Numbered from the stretch's first letter, positions 32,666-45,298 are shown. The stretch: 64,000 nucleotides of DNA from Orientallactaga sibirica (GCA_036365145.1 JAEOAD010000001.1:100103501-100167500); one strand, 5' to 3'. Notes: a model not told the origin generated them from the sequence alone. A program made the numbers and translations.

Positions 32666-34007
32666 CACCATCTTAGAAACGTAATAAAAAATGCTAACCT
32701 CATAAAGTTACATGAGAAATATATGAAAATGGATATACAAATTTAATTTTGTACATAACAAATAATAAATAATATTAACATATACTCCATCTAAAAGGAA
32801 ATAGACATGACAAACAAAGCCTCACAGTAGAGATTACCACTGTATCATCATTATTCAAGATAAGCTAACCTGCAGCCAAGAACTGGCAAAGGAATTTGGG
32901 TCCTTGATGGAGAAAAGATTGGACAATCTCAAACGCATTGAACACAAGAAAAGGAGAAAAAGATGGCCAAAAAGCAAGGTCTGCAAGGGAAAACATGCTG
33001 AGGCAGAAACTCTCTCAATGGCCCCAACAATTCTTCAAATTGAACTTTATCATTCAAGAACAGATCCAGAAGAGTCTATCTGCCTGACAGCACTCATCTC
33101 AGAAGAAAAGGAAAGGCAAATGACTCATGAATATGTGAAGCCTAAAGCCCCAGACTTGGTGCTTTCACTGGTTTTGCTCATACTAATAAAAATACATACA
33201 ACCTTTACTTCTGCTGAGGAGACAAGTGCTAAAGCCTTACATAGTCTGTTTGGTCAAGGAAGAAGTGGGCAGGAAAACAGATAGTCTAGGGTCGGGTGTT
33301 TCATGAAGCCAACCCCTCAGTGCGCACAAAGGTTCTCCATCATCCTAAGCACTGTGTGAGATGGGTGAGAAGTTTGGAGTTCCATAGTGGTTGAGAATGT
33401 GTGCTTTGGATACTTGGCTGTGGCATATGTGACCATGGCAAGTTATTTAGCCTTGTTGAAAGCACATTCTTTCTCTGCTAAAGGAGGATGTATTGTACTT
33501 ATATGTGATATGTGTCTCCCACAAGACCTATTGATGGGTGTAAGTATCCAGTGAGTTAATTTTCTATATCCCAGAGTTTATGTTTTACATAGATGCCACA
33601 TGAAATAAAGAGCAAATTATAGGTATCAGTTTTTCCTATTGTTTTATATTCTTATATCTTTATTTCTCAGTGATTTTTAGTTTTGTTTAAGAACTTGATG
33701 AAAGTAGTTGTCAGTTTCATAATTTATTCAGTCCTAATCCATGACTGATAGGGAGAAGACAAGTTAAAAGTAGTTAGATCATTTTACTAATTATTTAACT
33801 GAAATTAAAATAAATTCATCATTAAAATTATTTAATAATTAAATACACCTTTTAAAGGTATAGGTAAAATAACTATTAGCCCAGACTCAAAAGAGATGCA
33901 GATTAATGTAATATTATAGGATGGTTTTGTTTAGTGTATTACTGGATATGAAGTGTAGAGCTTTTTATGAAATAAAACATAAAGAACTATCTATCATTTT
34001 TCTTTTT
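32666..34007. other. Single-copy DNA with one unexplained open frame
   Basis: No recognised repeat. The only frame of note is at 32904-33284, described separately. Confidence 0.45.
32904..33284 (+). other. 126-codon open frame of unknown meaning
   Basis: This is the longest frame in the window that is not repeat-derived. The N-terminal third is basic and lysine/arginine-rich ('KRIEHKKRRKRWPKSK'), and a hydrophobic stretch, 'LVLSLVLLILI', lies around residues 92-102. It stays open upstream of its first ATG for about 12 codons. I see no CpG island, splice acceptor or poly(A) site that would make it a gene, and I do not recognise the protein. It may be chance or an old processed pseudogene. Confidence 0.15.
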
Positions 34008-34183
34008 TAATATTTTATTTTATTTATTAGAGAGAGAAAGAGAGAGAATTGGTATGCCAGGGCCTCTATCCACTGCAAACAAACTCCAGATGCATCTGGC
34101 TGTACATAAGTACTGAGGAATTGAACTTGGTTCCCTAGGCTTTGCAGGCAAGTATCTTAATGGCTAAGCCATCTCTCCAGCCC
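34008..34183 (-). mobile_element. B2-like (DIP-type) SINE
   Basis: A TTTTATTTTATTTATT tail, a GA-rich tract, gccagggcctctatccactg, aggctttgcaggcaagtatc and the head ccatctctccagccc. Confidence 0.95.
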
Positions 34184-36838
34184 TATCTAACATTTTACTT
34201 TGAGACTAGAAGAATGGTTTTACTAAATTCTGCAATGCCCCAAGAAAAGCCCTCTTAAGTCAAACTTTGATTACCCTTGTCATGACTATATCACATTTAT
34301 CATCATAATCAACAACAACAATATCACCTTTGTCACCTTTGCCTTCAAATGATAAAGCCTCTTTATTTCAGCACCAGCCATTGCTGATGAACAAGGAGGA
34401 CTAACTAGACTGTCCTTTGTGGAGTAGACTTTTGTCCTGGAGAAGGAAGTAAGGCCATGGGGCCCATGCTAACTTTTGCTATGGAGAAGCTGAATCTCCA
34501 TGAATGGTAACAGAATCTCCTCAGACAAGGTTGACTAATGCCTGAGGACTGAGCTGCTGGGGCCATTGGGAAGAAGGTCCATACTGAAGGCTGAACTAGA
34601 ATTATATGCACTAGCTATTGCTTTCAAAAGGTCACATCTTCTAAAAGAATCATTGTGTTTTAATAGATTACAGGTCTTATTTGCTGTCAGAATGGACTTG
34701 ATGAGTAAAACATTAATTCCAAAGAAGTTTTGAAAAGGAGAAAAAAATTTACTTATTAATTGTCTTGTGACTATTAAACCAAAAAATTAAACTGAAGATT
34801 TTCCAAGGTCAAATGGTCCATAAATAGCAGAGAACTTATTCAAATTCATGTTAACTAGAGTCCCATATTATCACCATATTCCTTCAAGTATTTACATCAT
34901 ATCTCAAGCTCTGATTAAATAGTTACAGATATGCCTGATCAGGAGACCCTTTATCACTGGAACTTTTGTCCTTGAAATGAATGTGTGTTCTGTACCAATG
35001 ATTATGTGATATTTCTTTGAGCTATAATGACACCACAATTGAACCCAATGGGTGTGCACTATACTCAAAAGAGAAAGGAAGTTAAGATCAACATACTCTG
35101 CTGTGTAATTATTATGACAAATAAATTGATGTCCTCAGTGAAATGCTGGGAATCATACATGAGCCTGATTCAAGTTATGCTCACTCCAGTTGTATGGGGA
35201 CATCAAGAAACATAGTATCCCAGTGAGATTTTTAGGAAGACCATGAGTTCTGTTGTTTTAGACACTGGTCCACTTTTGGGAAGTTAGATAATGACTTGAG
35301 ACAATTTTTGTCACTGAATCACAGCAGAAACAATCATAGGCTCAGGCAAAGGGCAGTAACACCAGCCCTAAACCAGGAAAATAAATCATTTAACTTGATT
35401 GAGTTTCTATTTTATCCTCTGAGGTCAGATTTTCTGAATATGGATCTGTTGACAGCAAATGAAAATCATGGAACACAAGTAAGGCTTGTAAAGAAGACAT
35501 TTTGTTATCAAGAAAGATGTAGATAAAAATTGAAAAAGAAAACAGGAATATCAAATCTTAGTTTACTGTTTGCTTAGACACTTTATTTTTTCAGATCAAT
35601 ATTATGACTATATCTACACAGGCCTTTTTATAGTGGGGTGATCTCAGGATTTCAAAAAGTTGATAGCTGCACATCATCATGGATTCTTAACATTGAAGCC
35701 CAATGGCACACAATATTGTCTTTACCATATTACCCATTGATCATGCAAGTAACAGTACCAGCCCAGACCCTATGACTCTGAGAGATAAGCTTCCAATACC
35801 AATTGCCTTAAGGCACTGAAACATGGACCAATTATTATTCACTAACAGTTTTAATATAAATTTCTCTGTAGATGGTGAAGGAGATATAATTTTACAGTCT
35901 AAAATTGGCCCATCACTGGACAAAGAAGTTTCCATGGAATTAATAAAATGTCCCAGGATATCTGTTCTGCAAATGACTTAAACATAATTCCAAGTATTTA
36001 TGACAGCGCTTCTATTAACAAGGGCACACAGTGTTCCATAGATGACTCACAAATAGATGAGGGTTGGAGAATCCATCTCTATTCCACTCTATTCTATGAG
36101 TGGACATCCTACCAGTGGCTACACCACTCCAGGACATGACTCCCCCTCGCCCAGCTGTTAGTTCTGATATAAGAGGAAAAGAGAGTGTAACTGGGAGGAG
36201 TGGGAACCAAATGAATTGTATACATGTATAAACATGAGAGAAACAAAAAATACACAAAAAATAAATAAACACAAAATAGAGAAAACCTTATGAATTTTGA
36301 TGATAATATCTACTATTTGCTTTCCTCTTTTTTTACATGGTACTTTTTGTCAGAGTGCTATAAAAGGAAAAACTTGGACACCACATTCAGGTATACGCAA
36401 GTTTTTCTGTTCCTTTCTTCTAGGAGAGCTTGACAGTAGAGATTTCCTATTAAAAGGGTGACTTCCACATTAGTTTATGTCACTTTGTCACTGCGGAGGC
36501 CTCACAAGGACGCATGTTATACTTCAGGAAAATTATGAGCTTTGTCTGCTTGTGTTAGAATTAGCAGAGATTAAGCAGATTAATTCAAAGAGATAAAAAA
36601 GGATCAGTGTTATTAAGTGGCACACAGTCAACCATTCTCCACCAGATCTTCATGATAGCAACTGAAATGAAGCTCAAACCATGTACAGTTCATATCTCAG
36701 CTTTGTATGTTCTTCTCCATGGTATTTTCCCACACACGGCTTACTATTAGGAAACTTGTATATATGAACCTGAAAACTGCATAGTGAAGAGACTCAGTAT
36801 CGCTCTCATTCTTCAGTCATTCTTATTCCATCACCTTT
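34184..36838. other. Mostly single-copy DNA
   Basis: No gene recognised. The part 35600-36290 has the texture of an old L1 3'UTR (for example a G/A-rich end with ataaataaacacaaaata at about 36262), but I cannot assign it. Confidence 0.4.
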
Positions 36839-36963
36839 TAAATATTTTATTTGTTTTTATTTATTTGAGAAGGAGAGAGAGAGGAGGAGAGAAGGAGAAA
36901 ATGGGCCTGTACTGCAAAGGAACTCAGATGAATGTACCACCTTGGGCATCTGGCTTTATGTGG
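36839..36963 (-). mobile_element. B2-like SINE, left part, split by the MaLR insertion
   Basis: Tail (aaatattttatttgttttta), GA tract and ctgtactgcaaaggaactca run up to ggctttatgtgg, where the LTR element begins. The other part is at 38990-39028. Confidence 0.85.
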
Positions 36964-37357
36964 TGTTGCAGACAGCTTCAGGTTCGCTGAGATGAACTTC
37001 CAGACCAGGCACAGTTATGGAGGAAGGGATATTATTTATTGAAGCTTACAGATCCAGGGGAAGTTCCATAATGGCAGAAGAAGTGGCCTGATCTCCACAG
37101 GGCCAAGCAGAGAGAGAGAGAAACCAACCAGCCACCACAGCACACAGAGCAAAACTACAGTCAAAAGGTCACACAGCACACTTCAGGAACTCCTGCTAGG
37201 CACATTTGCATATCTTTACAATGGAATCTCAAACCATCACCACACCTTAAGACCAGGGCCCCCAGTGACCTTGCCTCTAGCAAGGTGATTGCAGATGCAA
37301 ACTATAACTAAAAAAAAAAACTGAATATATTGGGGGACATATATTCAAACTACCACA
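36964..37357 (-). mobile_element. 3' LTR of a complete MaLR element (394 bp)
   Basis: Plus-strand start tgttgcagacagcttcaggt, end aaactaccaca. On the minus strand it opens tgtggtagtttgaatatatg with tcccccaatatatt, the usual MaLR LTR start, and has AATAAA at 37035-37040. It differs from the partner LTR at only five or six sites that I can see. Confidence 0.95.
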
Positions 37358-38590
37358 TTCCGCCCCTGGCCCCCAATATATTTAGCTCCTGGCCCCCAAT
37401 AGATTTATAACTATCACACATTGTAAATTGTACTCAGTCCAATTTCAAAGGTTCTCACAGTCTTGATCAACTTAAGATAGTGAGTCCTGTAAAATCAAAC
37501 AAGTTAAATACTTTCAACATGTAAAGGCACAGAGTAAACATTTTTAAGTGGTATAAGGCATAGCAAGGAGAGACTATAACATGCAAACTCAACCACCATC
37601 AGCCGTCATCAAACTTCTGCAGTTCAAGTTCAATATAACCAGAGACTGACAGTCTCCAGGTTTTCCAATTCCGCCCCTCCAGCTGGGCAGAGTCGCCAAG
37701 GAAAACTTTCATCCCATGCCAACACTGCACTCCATGGTAGCCCTTTTGCACAGTCCTGGTATATCCAAAACATCTTCAGGTCTCCATGCAAACCACGGTC
37801 CATCTTCCAAAAGGCTATTCCAGCCTATTCCTCAGGGACTTCATGCCCTGCCTTCATGCTGCATCTCAGCAGCGGCTCCTGGAACCGTGTGCAACTCATG
37901 ACCACTCCATGCATTTTTCATGCTTCCAGAACTAATACCAGGTGTGCAGGACACAGACATATTCTTAATCCCGGGATGAAATAAATCACAGCCTTGAATA
38001 GCAGGTTCCTTCTCCAGTCAGCTCTTTCCAAGAGTTTGCATTTCTAACAGTCTTTCCTCAGGCATCCTCTCCATTGTTTTAATGTAAATCAAGTCAGGCC
38101 ACCTTCCTTCCACCTTCCTTAAGATTGCTAATGCGTTGACAATAGCAGCTCCAGTAACCTAAAACCAGCCTCAGTGCCTCTGCTTTTAACTTGCTTCAGT
38201 TTTTCCAACTTAAAATCTTAAAATCTCAGTCCGATATCTTTAGCCAAGCACATCAGTCCATTACAAATTTAACTTTGATCAAACTTTCTGGGCCTGGATA
38301 GCAGAATGTAGCCATCCCTTATACCAGTAGCCCAGTTCCAACAAAGTCCTCTGCAGTCTTTCCTTCCCCTTAGAAAGCTCATAAGCCAAGCCTCGAAGTT
38401 CAGTACTATCTGCACTTAGCATTCTCAAACTCTCATCAGAATAGTCCATAAAACTTGGCTTACCATTCCAGAAGGCATCTTCAGTTGCAAGCACCAAGTC
38501 CATGCCCATTCCTCCAAAACAAAGGTTCCAGAAGAAGAACATCCACACGATCTGGTTCATCTCACCCCACACTCCTCGGTACCACTTTAC
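37358..38590 (-). mobile_element. MaLR internal region, no gag/pol
   Basis: Minus-strand order: gtggtaccgaggagtgtggg next to the 5' LTR, then about 1.2 kb of non-coding sequence, then gaccttggcccagg-type G-rich text before the 3' LTR (ccaggggcggaatgtgg). It carries a 97-codon minus frame (38279-38572, starting 'MWGEMNQIVWMFFFWNLCFG'). This matches no retroviral protein I know and probably has no function. Lack of gag/pol is typical; such elements depend on ERVL proteins. Confidence 0.9.
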
Positions 38591-38984
38591 TGTAGCAGAC
38601 AGCTTCAGGTTCGCTGAGATGAACTTCCAGACCAGGCACAGTTATGGAGGAAGGGATATTATTTATTGAAGCTTACAGATCCAGGGGAAGTTCCATAATG
38701 GCAGAAGAAGTGGCCTGATCTCCACAGGGCCAAGCAGAGAGAGAAAGAAACCAACCAGCCACCACAGCACACAGAGCAAAACTACAGCCAAAAGGTCACA
38801 CAGCACACTTCAGGAACTCCTGCTAGGCACATTTGCATATCTTTACAATGGAATCTCAAACCATCACCATACCTTAAGACCAGGGCCCCCAGTGACCTTG
38901 CCTCTAGCAAGGTGATTGCAGATGCAAACTATAAAAAAAAAAAAAAACTGAATATATTGGGGGACATATATTCAAACTACCACA
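38591..38984 (-). mobile_element. 5' LTR of a complete MaLR element (394 bp)
   Basis: Starts tgtagcagacagcttcaggt, ends aaactaccaca, exactly 1,627 bp right of its partner. The 5-bp target-site duplication 'tgtgg' stands at 36959-36963 and 38985-38989. TG/CA ends, AATAAA at 38662-38667 (minus) and near-identical LTRs make this an intact, relatively recent insertion. Confidence 0.95.
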
Positions 38985-38989
38985 TGTGG

Positions 38990-39028
38990 GTACTGGGGAA
39001 TCTAACATGGATCCTTAGGTACTATCAA
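38990..39028 (-). mobile_element. B2-like SINE, right part, split by the MaLR insertion
   Basis: Continues from 36963: tactggggaatctaacatgg, atccttagg. Together the two parts form one truncated antisense SINE that was the insertion target. Confidence 0.8.
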
Positions 39029-39037
39029 AAATTAAAA

Positions 39038-39236
39038 CAAGAGATGGAGAGATTTCTCAGTAGTTAAAGGCTCTTGCTGGTAAAGCCTAATAGTCATAGT
39101 TAAATTTCCCTGTACCCACTAAAACCATATGCACAAAATAATGCATGCGTCTGAGGCTTGTTTGCTGTGGCAGGAAGCCCTGGCATGCCTATGCTCACTG
39201 TCTTTCTGCCTGCCTCTGTCTTTCATAAAGTTGCAG
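39038..39236 (+). mobile_element. B2-like (DIP-type) SINE
   Basis: gagatggagagatttctcag, ggtaaagcctaatagtcata, tctgaggcttgtttgctgtg and a short CT tract. The A-rich tail is weak. Confidence 0.85.
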
Positions 39237-39271
39237 AACCTATATGTTTAGACCTTAGGTTGTAGAGATTT

Positions 39272-39408
39272 CTTTTTTTTTAATTATTATTTTTATTGAC
39301 AACTTCTATACTTACATACAACAAACACATGATATTTCCCTCCCCTCCCCCATTCCATTTTAGAACTCCAATCTCCATCATATCTCCTCCCTCTAGAGGA
39401 AGTCACCC
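39272..39408 (-). mobile_element. L1 3' end fragment (type B)
   Basis: Antisense tail (ttttattgacaacttctata) followed by cctcccctcccccattccat and ctccatcatatctcctccct. It matches the opening of 56735-57510 and is a short, 5'-truncated insertion. Confidence 0.85.
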
Positions 39409-39419
39409 TTTCTTTTTTT

Positions 39420-39658
39420 AAGAAGTATTTTTTTCTTTTTTTGTTTATTTATTTGAGAGAGAGGAAAAGACAGATAAAGAGAGAGGGAGAGAGAGAAAGA
39501 GAATGGGTGTGGCAGGGCCTCTTGCCATTGTAAAGGAACTTTAGACACATGAGCCACCTTGTGCATCTATTTGGCTTACGTGGACACTAGGAAATCAAAA
39601 CTCAGTCCTTAGGCTTCACAGGCAAGTGCCTTAGTCAGTAAGCCATCTCTCCAGACCA
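39420..39658 (-). mobile_element. B2-like (DIP-type) SINE
   Basis: Poly(T)-rich tail, GA tract, ggcagggcctcttgccattg, gcttcacaggcaagtgcctt, head ccatctctccagacc. Confidence 0.95.
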
Positions 39659-41589
39659 GGTGTAGGATTTAACACTGCGCTACATCGGTTTGAAAGAATA
39701 TCCATCTATCTACCAATTATTTTTATTTACTAAAATAAGTATTTTCTTTAGAAATCCAAGAATGCTATTAAGTTTTATAAGTAACAAGAGCATCTTTTCC
39801 TTCATCTACTAGTGTTTCTAAAACACTTCTTCAGGTACTGCAGATAAATTTGGACCTAGAGAAAAACCAACACCTCTACATTTAGCACATGAATTTAGTA
39901 TTATTTTCTCATCATCTCTGATTTAACAATAAGAAAAAAAGATATGGAATAGGTAGCATAATAGAAAAGTGAGAAGTAAAAAATACCAACTATTTAAAAA
40001 TCAAAAGTAGAATAATATTATGCTAAAATCAAATGTAAAACTATACCTACTATGCAAATCTGGGTAATGGTGTTGTGATTTTGTAATAAGCTGCATGTTT
40101 CATCCAATATACTATTTCCAAGTATGGAAATGTTTACTTAATTTTTTATGGGCTGTTTTTATTACATTTTAAACAAATCAGATAAATTACTGAGTAAGAA
40201 CTACATATATATCCAGCTCCCCCCTGCATGCAAAGAAAATTTTATTCAACTAAAAGTACTTTTGATAAATGGCTTGTGCCTGTATGAATGATTAACACAA
40301 TCTGGAATGTCCCTATAATAGCATGGTATCAGACTGTTTTTCATTTCCTTCTTCTATGGTGGACGGAGAAAACAGCAGTAGAAAATATCATTCATTTCCT
40401 TGAGAAAAGTAAAGAAAAATTACATTTGTGTTAAATTGTCAGTGTGTGGCTCCAGCAATGAAGACTAAAGCAAAAGCAATAAAAAAGCATAAAATTTAGT
40501 TGAATCTACAATCATGGAAATTATCTTTGATTGCTAAAGAAAGAAGATGCATTGTTGCGGCTAACAGAGCTTACAAAGCCGTAACACAAGATGATTTCTC
40601 ACATAATAAACTTTAAGAGGCCCATGTAAGCTTATAGGTACAGTGCTCCACTACAGCAGTAACAAGGCTTAAAACTTCTCCTCAGACAGACGTGTATATA
40701 ACTGAAAAGTTTGTCACTACTTACCTCTAAATCTCTATCCAGGGATAGGTGGAACATTTAAAAGGAATTTTCAGTTCAGACAATAATCTGATGCATGTCA
40801 TTTCCATATTTTCACGAGCTGGTTAAGTTCTAAGCAATTGACACAGTTGATGAATAAAAGTAAATTTACTGAAGCTTGTGTATTCCATGTGTATTTAACA
40901 TGATTTGATTCATACCCTTTTACAGCTTTCACAGTGGAGGACAAAGGAAGGGTGTGCATTTTTCCTTGGGATATGGTACAGTTAGGTCAAATTTGTGTTT
41001 AAGTTGGAAAAGGAGTGAGAAGAACATTAAAACTATTATAAATTTAAACATTCAGCCTATATCAGAGCTAAAAATCCTGTGTTTATATTTAATATTTTAA
41101 GAGTTAAGATTTACATTAATGTATATATTCTTGTAATAAACTATTAGAAAGCTTACAAGAAATAAAGTACCTGGCATGTCATATCTACCATAGAAGAGGG
41201 CCTAGCTTCAATCCTCAGTACTGTAAAAATGAGAAACAAAGCAACATATAGTGGTAGAACATTCTTCTTAGTGAACCACTCTTTGTCCCCCTAACCCATA
41301 CACAGTGCTGAATTTATATAATATTTTTCTCCTGGATCTCTCCAAATCACAAAATATTATTGCTCACTGATTCAGGCAGACTAACAGTAATACAGCAATC
41401 AGCTCTTTCTCTATCGTTATCACTTGATCTTCTACACCCTATTACTGAGCACATTGTGACACCTGATGCCCTTTCTTTTGTAGGGAGAGGAAGGAAAGAG
41501 TGCCGTCTGAGAAAGCACTGTGTGTTGTTACTATCCAATAGCTAAATGTTTTTTCTGTTCCCGAGTGTGCTTCTTAATGAATCATTTTT
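39659..41589. other. Single-copy AT-rich DNA
   Basis: No recognised repeat or gene in about 1.9 kb. Overlapping 61- and 63-codon frames at 41347-41545 oppose each other and look like chance. Confidence 0.5.
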
Positions 41590-41800
41590 AAGTTTTTTTT
41601 TTGTTTGTTTGTTTTTACTAATTATGTACTTTACTGAGTGAGGACATTTCATGTTGGTCCCATTCCCCGTGTGTATCCTCTCTTCTACCCCGTCTTCCCT
41701 GCCCTCATTCCACTGAGGGCCTTCCTCAACAGGATTATTGGTATTCACCATGGGATTATTAATACATAGTAGTCCCTGTGGTGGGAGCGTACAATATATA
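41590..41800 (-). mobile_element. Old L1 3' end fragment (type A-like)
   Basis: Antisense tail (aagttttttttttgtttgtt), tactaattatgtactttact, tcatgttggtcccattcccc, cctcaacaggattattggta. The layout matches the start of 47055-47960 but is more diverged. The 112-codon minus frame is a shadow. Confidence 0.65.
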
Positions 41801-42187
41801 TTTTTTATACTTGCAGATAACAGCATAGAAACCATAACATATCTCATCTTTGATCTTTTACTTTTTGTTTTTTTATTCATATTTTTAAATTATTTACAAC
41901 AAAAATGATCTCTGTCTCCTTCTAGATACTGGTTTCCTCCAGGGGAACAATTTGCTTGATTCTTCAGAGTTCCAAATCTCCGAATGTCTTGTTTACCTAG
42001 TCGAGTTGTTCCAAACATACTAGCTGGGGATCTATTAAAGTTTATACTTTCTTCTGTTGAAGCTGTTGAAGTTTAGCTAAAACAAGACAAAAGCAACATT
42101 AAGAAAATTCATCTCTTTTTTAGTGTGAAATATATATTCATAAAAAGTACACCAAGTTGACAGACATTTTAAGAAATGGAATCACGG
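41801..42187. other. Unassigned DNA
   Basis: May be the continuation of the old L1 tail (tgatctctgtctccttctag), but I cannot confirm it. Confidence 0.35.
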
Positions 42188-42440
42188 GCTGGAGAGATGG
42201 CTTAGAGGTCAAAGCGCCTGCCTGCCAAGTCTAAGAACACCCATTTGATCTCTAGGTCCCATATTTAGCCAGACGCAAAAAACAAAACAAAACAAAACAA
42301 CAAAAAAAAGGGGATGCAAGGGCACAATGCCTCACTTTCCCACAAGGGGGTGCACGCTGAGAGGCCACTGGAGAGCCCATTCTCTCTGTCTCTCTCTCAA
42401 ATAATAATTAATAATAATAATAATAATTGATAATAAAATG
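42188..42440 (+). mobile_element. B2-like (DIP-type) SINE, variant with an extra internal segment
   Basis: gggctggagagatggcttag and ctgccaagtctaagaacacc are followed by agccagacgcaaaaaac, an expanded (CAAAA)n run, then 'gggcacaatgcctcactttc', 'ccacaagggggtgca', CT tract and an (ATA)n tail. It has the same extra segment as 4699-4980 and 10975-11229. Confidence 0.9.
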
Positions 42441-42570
42441 GAATCAACCTCAATATAGCTCATCTGATGAATGGATAAATGGATAATAAACTTGAGTCAT
42501 TTATTTATAAAATGGATAAAGATATAAATTCCATATCTCTGTTGCTAAATCATCTCCAGACTTTTTCAAC

Positions 42571-42571
42571 A

Positions 42572-42611
<40 letters not shown>

Positions 42612-42612
42612 T

Positions 42613-42645
<33 letters not shown>

Positions 42646-42812
42646 GAGAGAGAGAGAGAATGGGCATGCCAGGCACCGTTAGTCACTGCAAATGAAGCCC
42701 AGAAACATGCACCATCTTGTGTGTCTGGCTTACATGGGAGCTGGGGAGTCGAACCTGAATCCTTAGGCTTCCAAGGCAGGAGCCTTAACTGGTAAACCAT
42801 CTCTCCAGCTCA
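42571..42812 (-). mobile_element. B2-like (DIP-type) SINE with (CA)n-(GA)n tail
   Basis: The (CA)n run 42571-42607 and (GA)n 42613-42658 precede gccaggcaccgttagtcact, gtgtctggcttacatgggag, ggcttccaaggcaggagcct and ccatctctccagctc. Confidence 0.9.
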
Positions 42813-42840
42813 ATAAAAATAATTTTAAAAAAGAAAAAAC

Positions 42841-43000
42841 AGCCTGGCGTGGTGGTGCACACCTTTAATCCAAGCACTTGGGAGGCCGAGGTAGGAGGAT
42901 CACCATGAGTTTGAGGCCACCCTGAGACTACAGAGTGAATTCCAGGTCAGACTGGACTAGTGTGAAACACTAGCTCAAAAAAAACAAAAAAGAAAAATCT
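42841..43000 (+). mobile_element. B1 SINE
   Basis: gcctggcgtggtggtgcaca to an AAAAAACAAAAAAG tail; near consensus. Confidence 0.95.
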
Positions 43001-43093
43001 ACCTTTGAAAATAAATACACTGGCTTATCCCTATTTTAAAATAATTCAATAAATGGTATTTAGATTTTTTTCTCATTTTTCATGTTTAAAATA

Positions 43094-43318
43094 GAGGGCT
43101 AGAGAAATGTCTTACCAGTTAAGGCATTTGCCTACAAAGCTACAGGATCCCGGTTTGATTCTCCAGGACCTACATAAGCCAGATGCACAAGGGACACATG
43201 CATCTGGAGCTTGTTTGCAGTGGCTGGAGGCTCTGGTGTGCCCATTCTCTCTGTCTGCCTCTCTTCTATCTCTCTCTCTCTCTCTCTCTGTTTGCAAATA
43301 AATAAATCAATAAAAAAC
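43094..43318 (+). mobile_element. B2-like (DIP-type) SINE
   Basis: gagggctagagaaatgtctt, tacaaagctacaggatcccg, agccagatgcacaagggaca, gcagtggctggaggctctgg, CT tract, AAATAAATAAATC tail. Confidence 0.95.
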
Positions 43319-44834
43319 TAAAACAGAATATTGCTTAATATATCAACAATATCAACAAAACTTCTTTGTGGTCTTCATATTATTAAATTATATAATTGTG
43401 TCTGAATTCAAAACTTGTAAAAATGAAAAAAGAAAATAAGAACCTACCAGTCTTAAAAAGAGCTATCATGCTGCCACATAGAAGAAGCCATTATGACTGA
43501 GAAAAACATAAATCCTTAGAAATATAGATTACCTCATGGATACAATTACATAGCTCTGTATTTTAATAGTGAAAAATCAAATTACAGTTGTATACTGTTA
43601 CTTTTAGTGCCTTGTATGTAACTGTTTATAGCAATGTTGTTATAATTACTATTACTATTATTATCACTACTATTGTTATTATCATTATTAAATAATACAA
43701 GTAGCAATTCACTGAGTCTGTTCATGACTAATACTCATCTCTGAGCTGAGGTCAAGGATTTTCACTAATTAAATACTCTATGAGGTAAAGAAAAACAATG
43801 TAAATGGAAAGTCATTTGTTTTTATATACTGTGAAGTACACAGAATGAAGGCTCCAAATACAAGAATATACACTCAATCAGCACATAACATTACCTGGTT
43901 GCCTAGGACTCAGAAGACAAACACAATATCCACCAGAACAAGTTGCAATGGGCACAACTGTTTGGGTGTCATATCTGGCATTTCTTAACTTTTCAAATAA
44001 TGAGTACAACTTGAATCTCAGGAAGGGAATAGAAGGGATTTATGATCAAAGTCAAAGAAAGAGCAGAGGAAAATTCAAAGGAAATGTCTCTGGAATAGTA
44101 GAAGACACATAAAGATAAGAAACTAAAGAAACATTGAAACGCAGGGATAGTTAATATAAGGTGATGAAGGGGATAATGGGGAATTTACGTAGCATATTAC
44201 ACAAGATAAACTGTATGAGGAAAATTCAAGAGTAGTGTTTCTTTGCAGTAGTGTTTACTTAAAGCTGTAGACATAAATTTCAATATAATATTGTTTAATC
44301 TCATATTCTTATGAAGTGTTTTAGTGACCACTATATTTTCTTCTTCCAAATAAATTCCCCATTTTATAAACTAAACTGTTGTTCAAGTATATTGATCTGA
44401 TACCAAGTTTTTAGTATAACCTAAAAGCAGTTCCTGATTGCTTTTAGGACATTAGTTGAGAAATGTAAGGAATGATAGTTACTATCTCCTAACAGGAATG
44501 GAGAAGCTTGTATGCATACTCAACAGTCATCATGAAGCTCTCTGAGGAATAACTCCAAGGACTATGGATATACCCACAATGTGCTACAGCCAGGGAACTG
44601 AAGCAGAGCAAGAGTCCTCAAAAAGACTGATTTCAATATTATTATATATACTTATATATTAACATAATACTTTATTGCATTACCAAATATCCTGTGTGAT
44701 AAAAGTAAAAATTTCCACATATTTTATAGTGGCTGATATTAACCCTGATAAAGTTTATGTTAATTTTTCAAGATTCTAAGACAGGAACTATCAGTTCTCA
44801 ACTGCTATTAAGAGCAACTTGAGTTCCGAAAAAT
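43319..44834. other. Single-copy AT-rich DNA
   Basis: Includes an imperfect (ATT)n run around 43645-43695. No gene or repeat family recognised. Confidence 0.5.
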
Positions 44835-45045
44835 ACTTTTTATTATTTATTGAGTTTTTAATAGAAAGGTTTTACTATTAGACCCCCTTTGCCCAGCCCT
44901 AATTCTGCTGACGGTCTTCAGTGAAGTTATTGGCGTTCATTTTGGAGAGTAAGAACAGGGGTGTGGGCTATTCCTACCCATCCTCAGGCTCTTACAATCG
45001 TTCCACTATGAGAGCAGTATTATCCACTCTTCTTAATATTAATTT
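44835..45045 (-). mobile_element. Old L1 3' end fragment
   Basis: Antisense T-rich tail, then ctgacggtcttcagtgaagt and tattggcgttcattttggag, similar in layout to 41590-41800. Heavily diverged. Confidence 0.5.
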
Positions 45046-45074
45046 TCTTTAGGCAAGCCCAATAGACTGGCCTT

Positions 45075-45298
45075 TTTTATGAAATAGAGAAAAAAGAGAG
45101 AGAGAGAGAATTGACACACCAGGGTCTTCATCCCCTGAAATCAAACTCCATATGTATGAACCACATTGTGCACATGTGCAAGCTCTTGTGCACTTGTGTC
45201 ACCATGTGTATCTAGCTTACTGGGACTTGGAGTGTAAAACATGGGTTCTTAGGCTTTGCAGGCAAGCACCTTACCCACTAAGCCAATCTCTACACTCC
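45075..45298 (-). mobile_element. B2-like SINE
   Basis: GA-rich tract, ccagggtcttcatcccctga, ggctttgcaggcaagcacct, head gccaatctctacactcc. It carries an internal insertion of 'gcacatgtgcaagctcttgt'. Confidence 0.85.

Noticed and set aside
38279..38572. 97-codon minus frame as a retroviral protein
   Set aside because: It lies in a MaLR internal region, has no gag or pol motif, and MaLR elements are known to lack functional genes.
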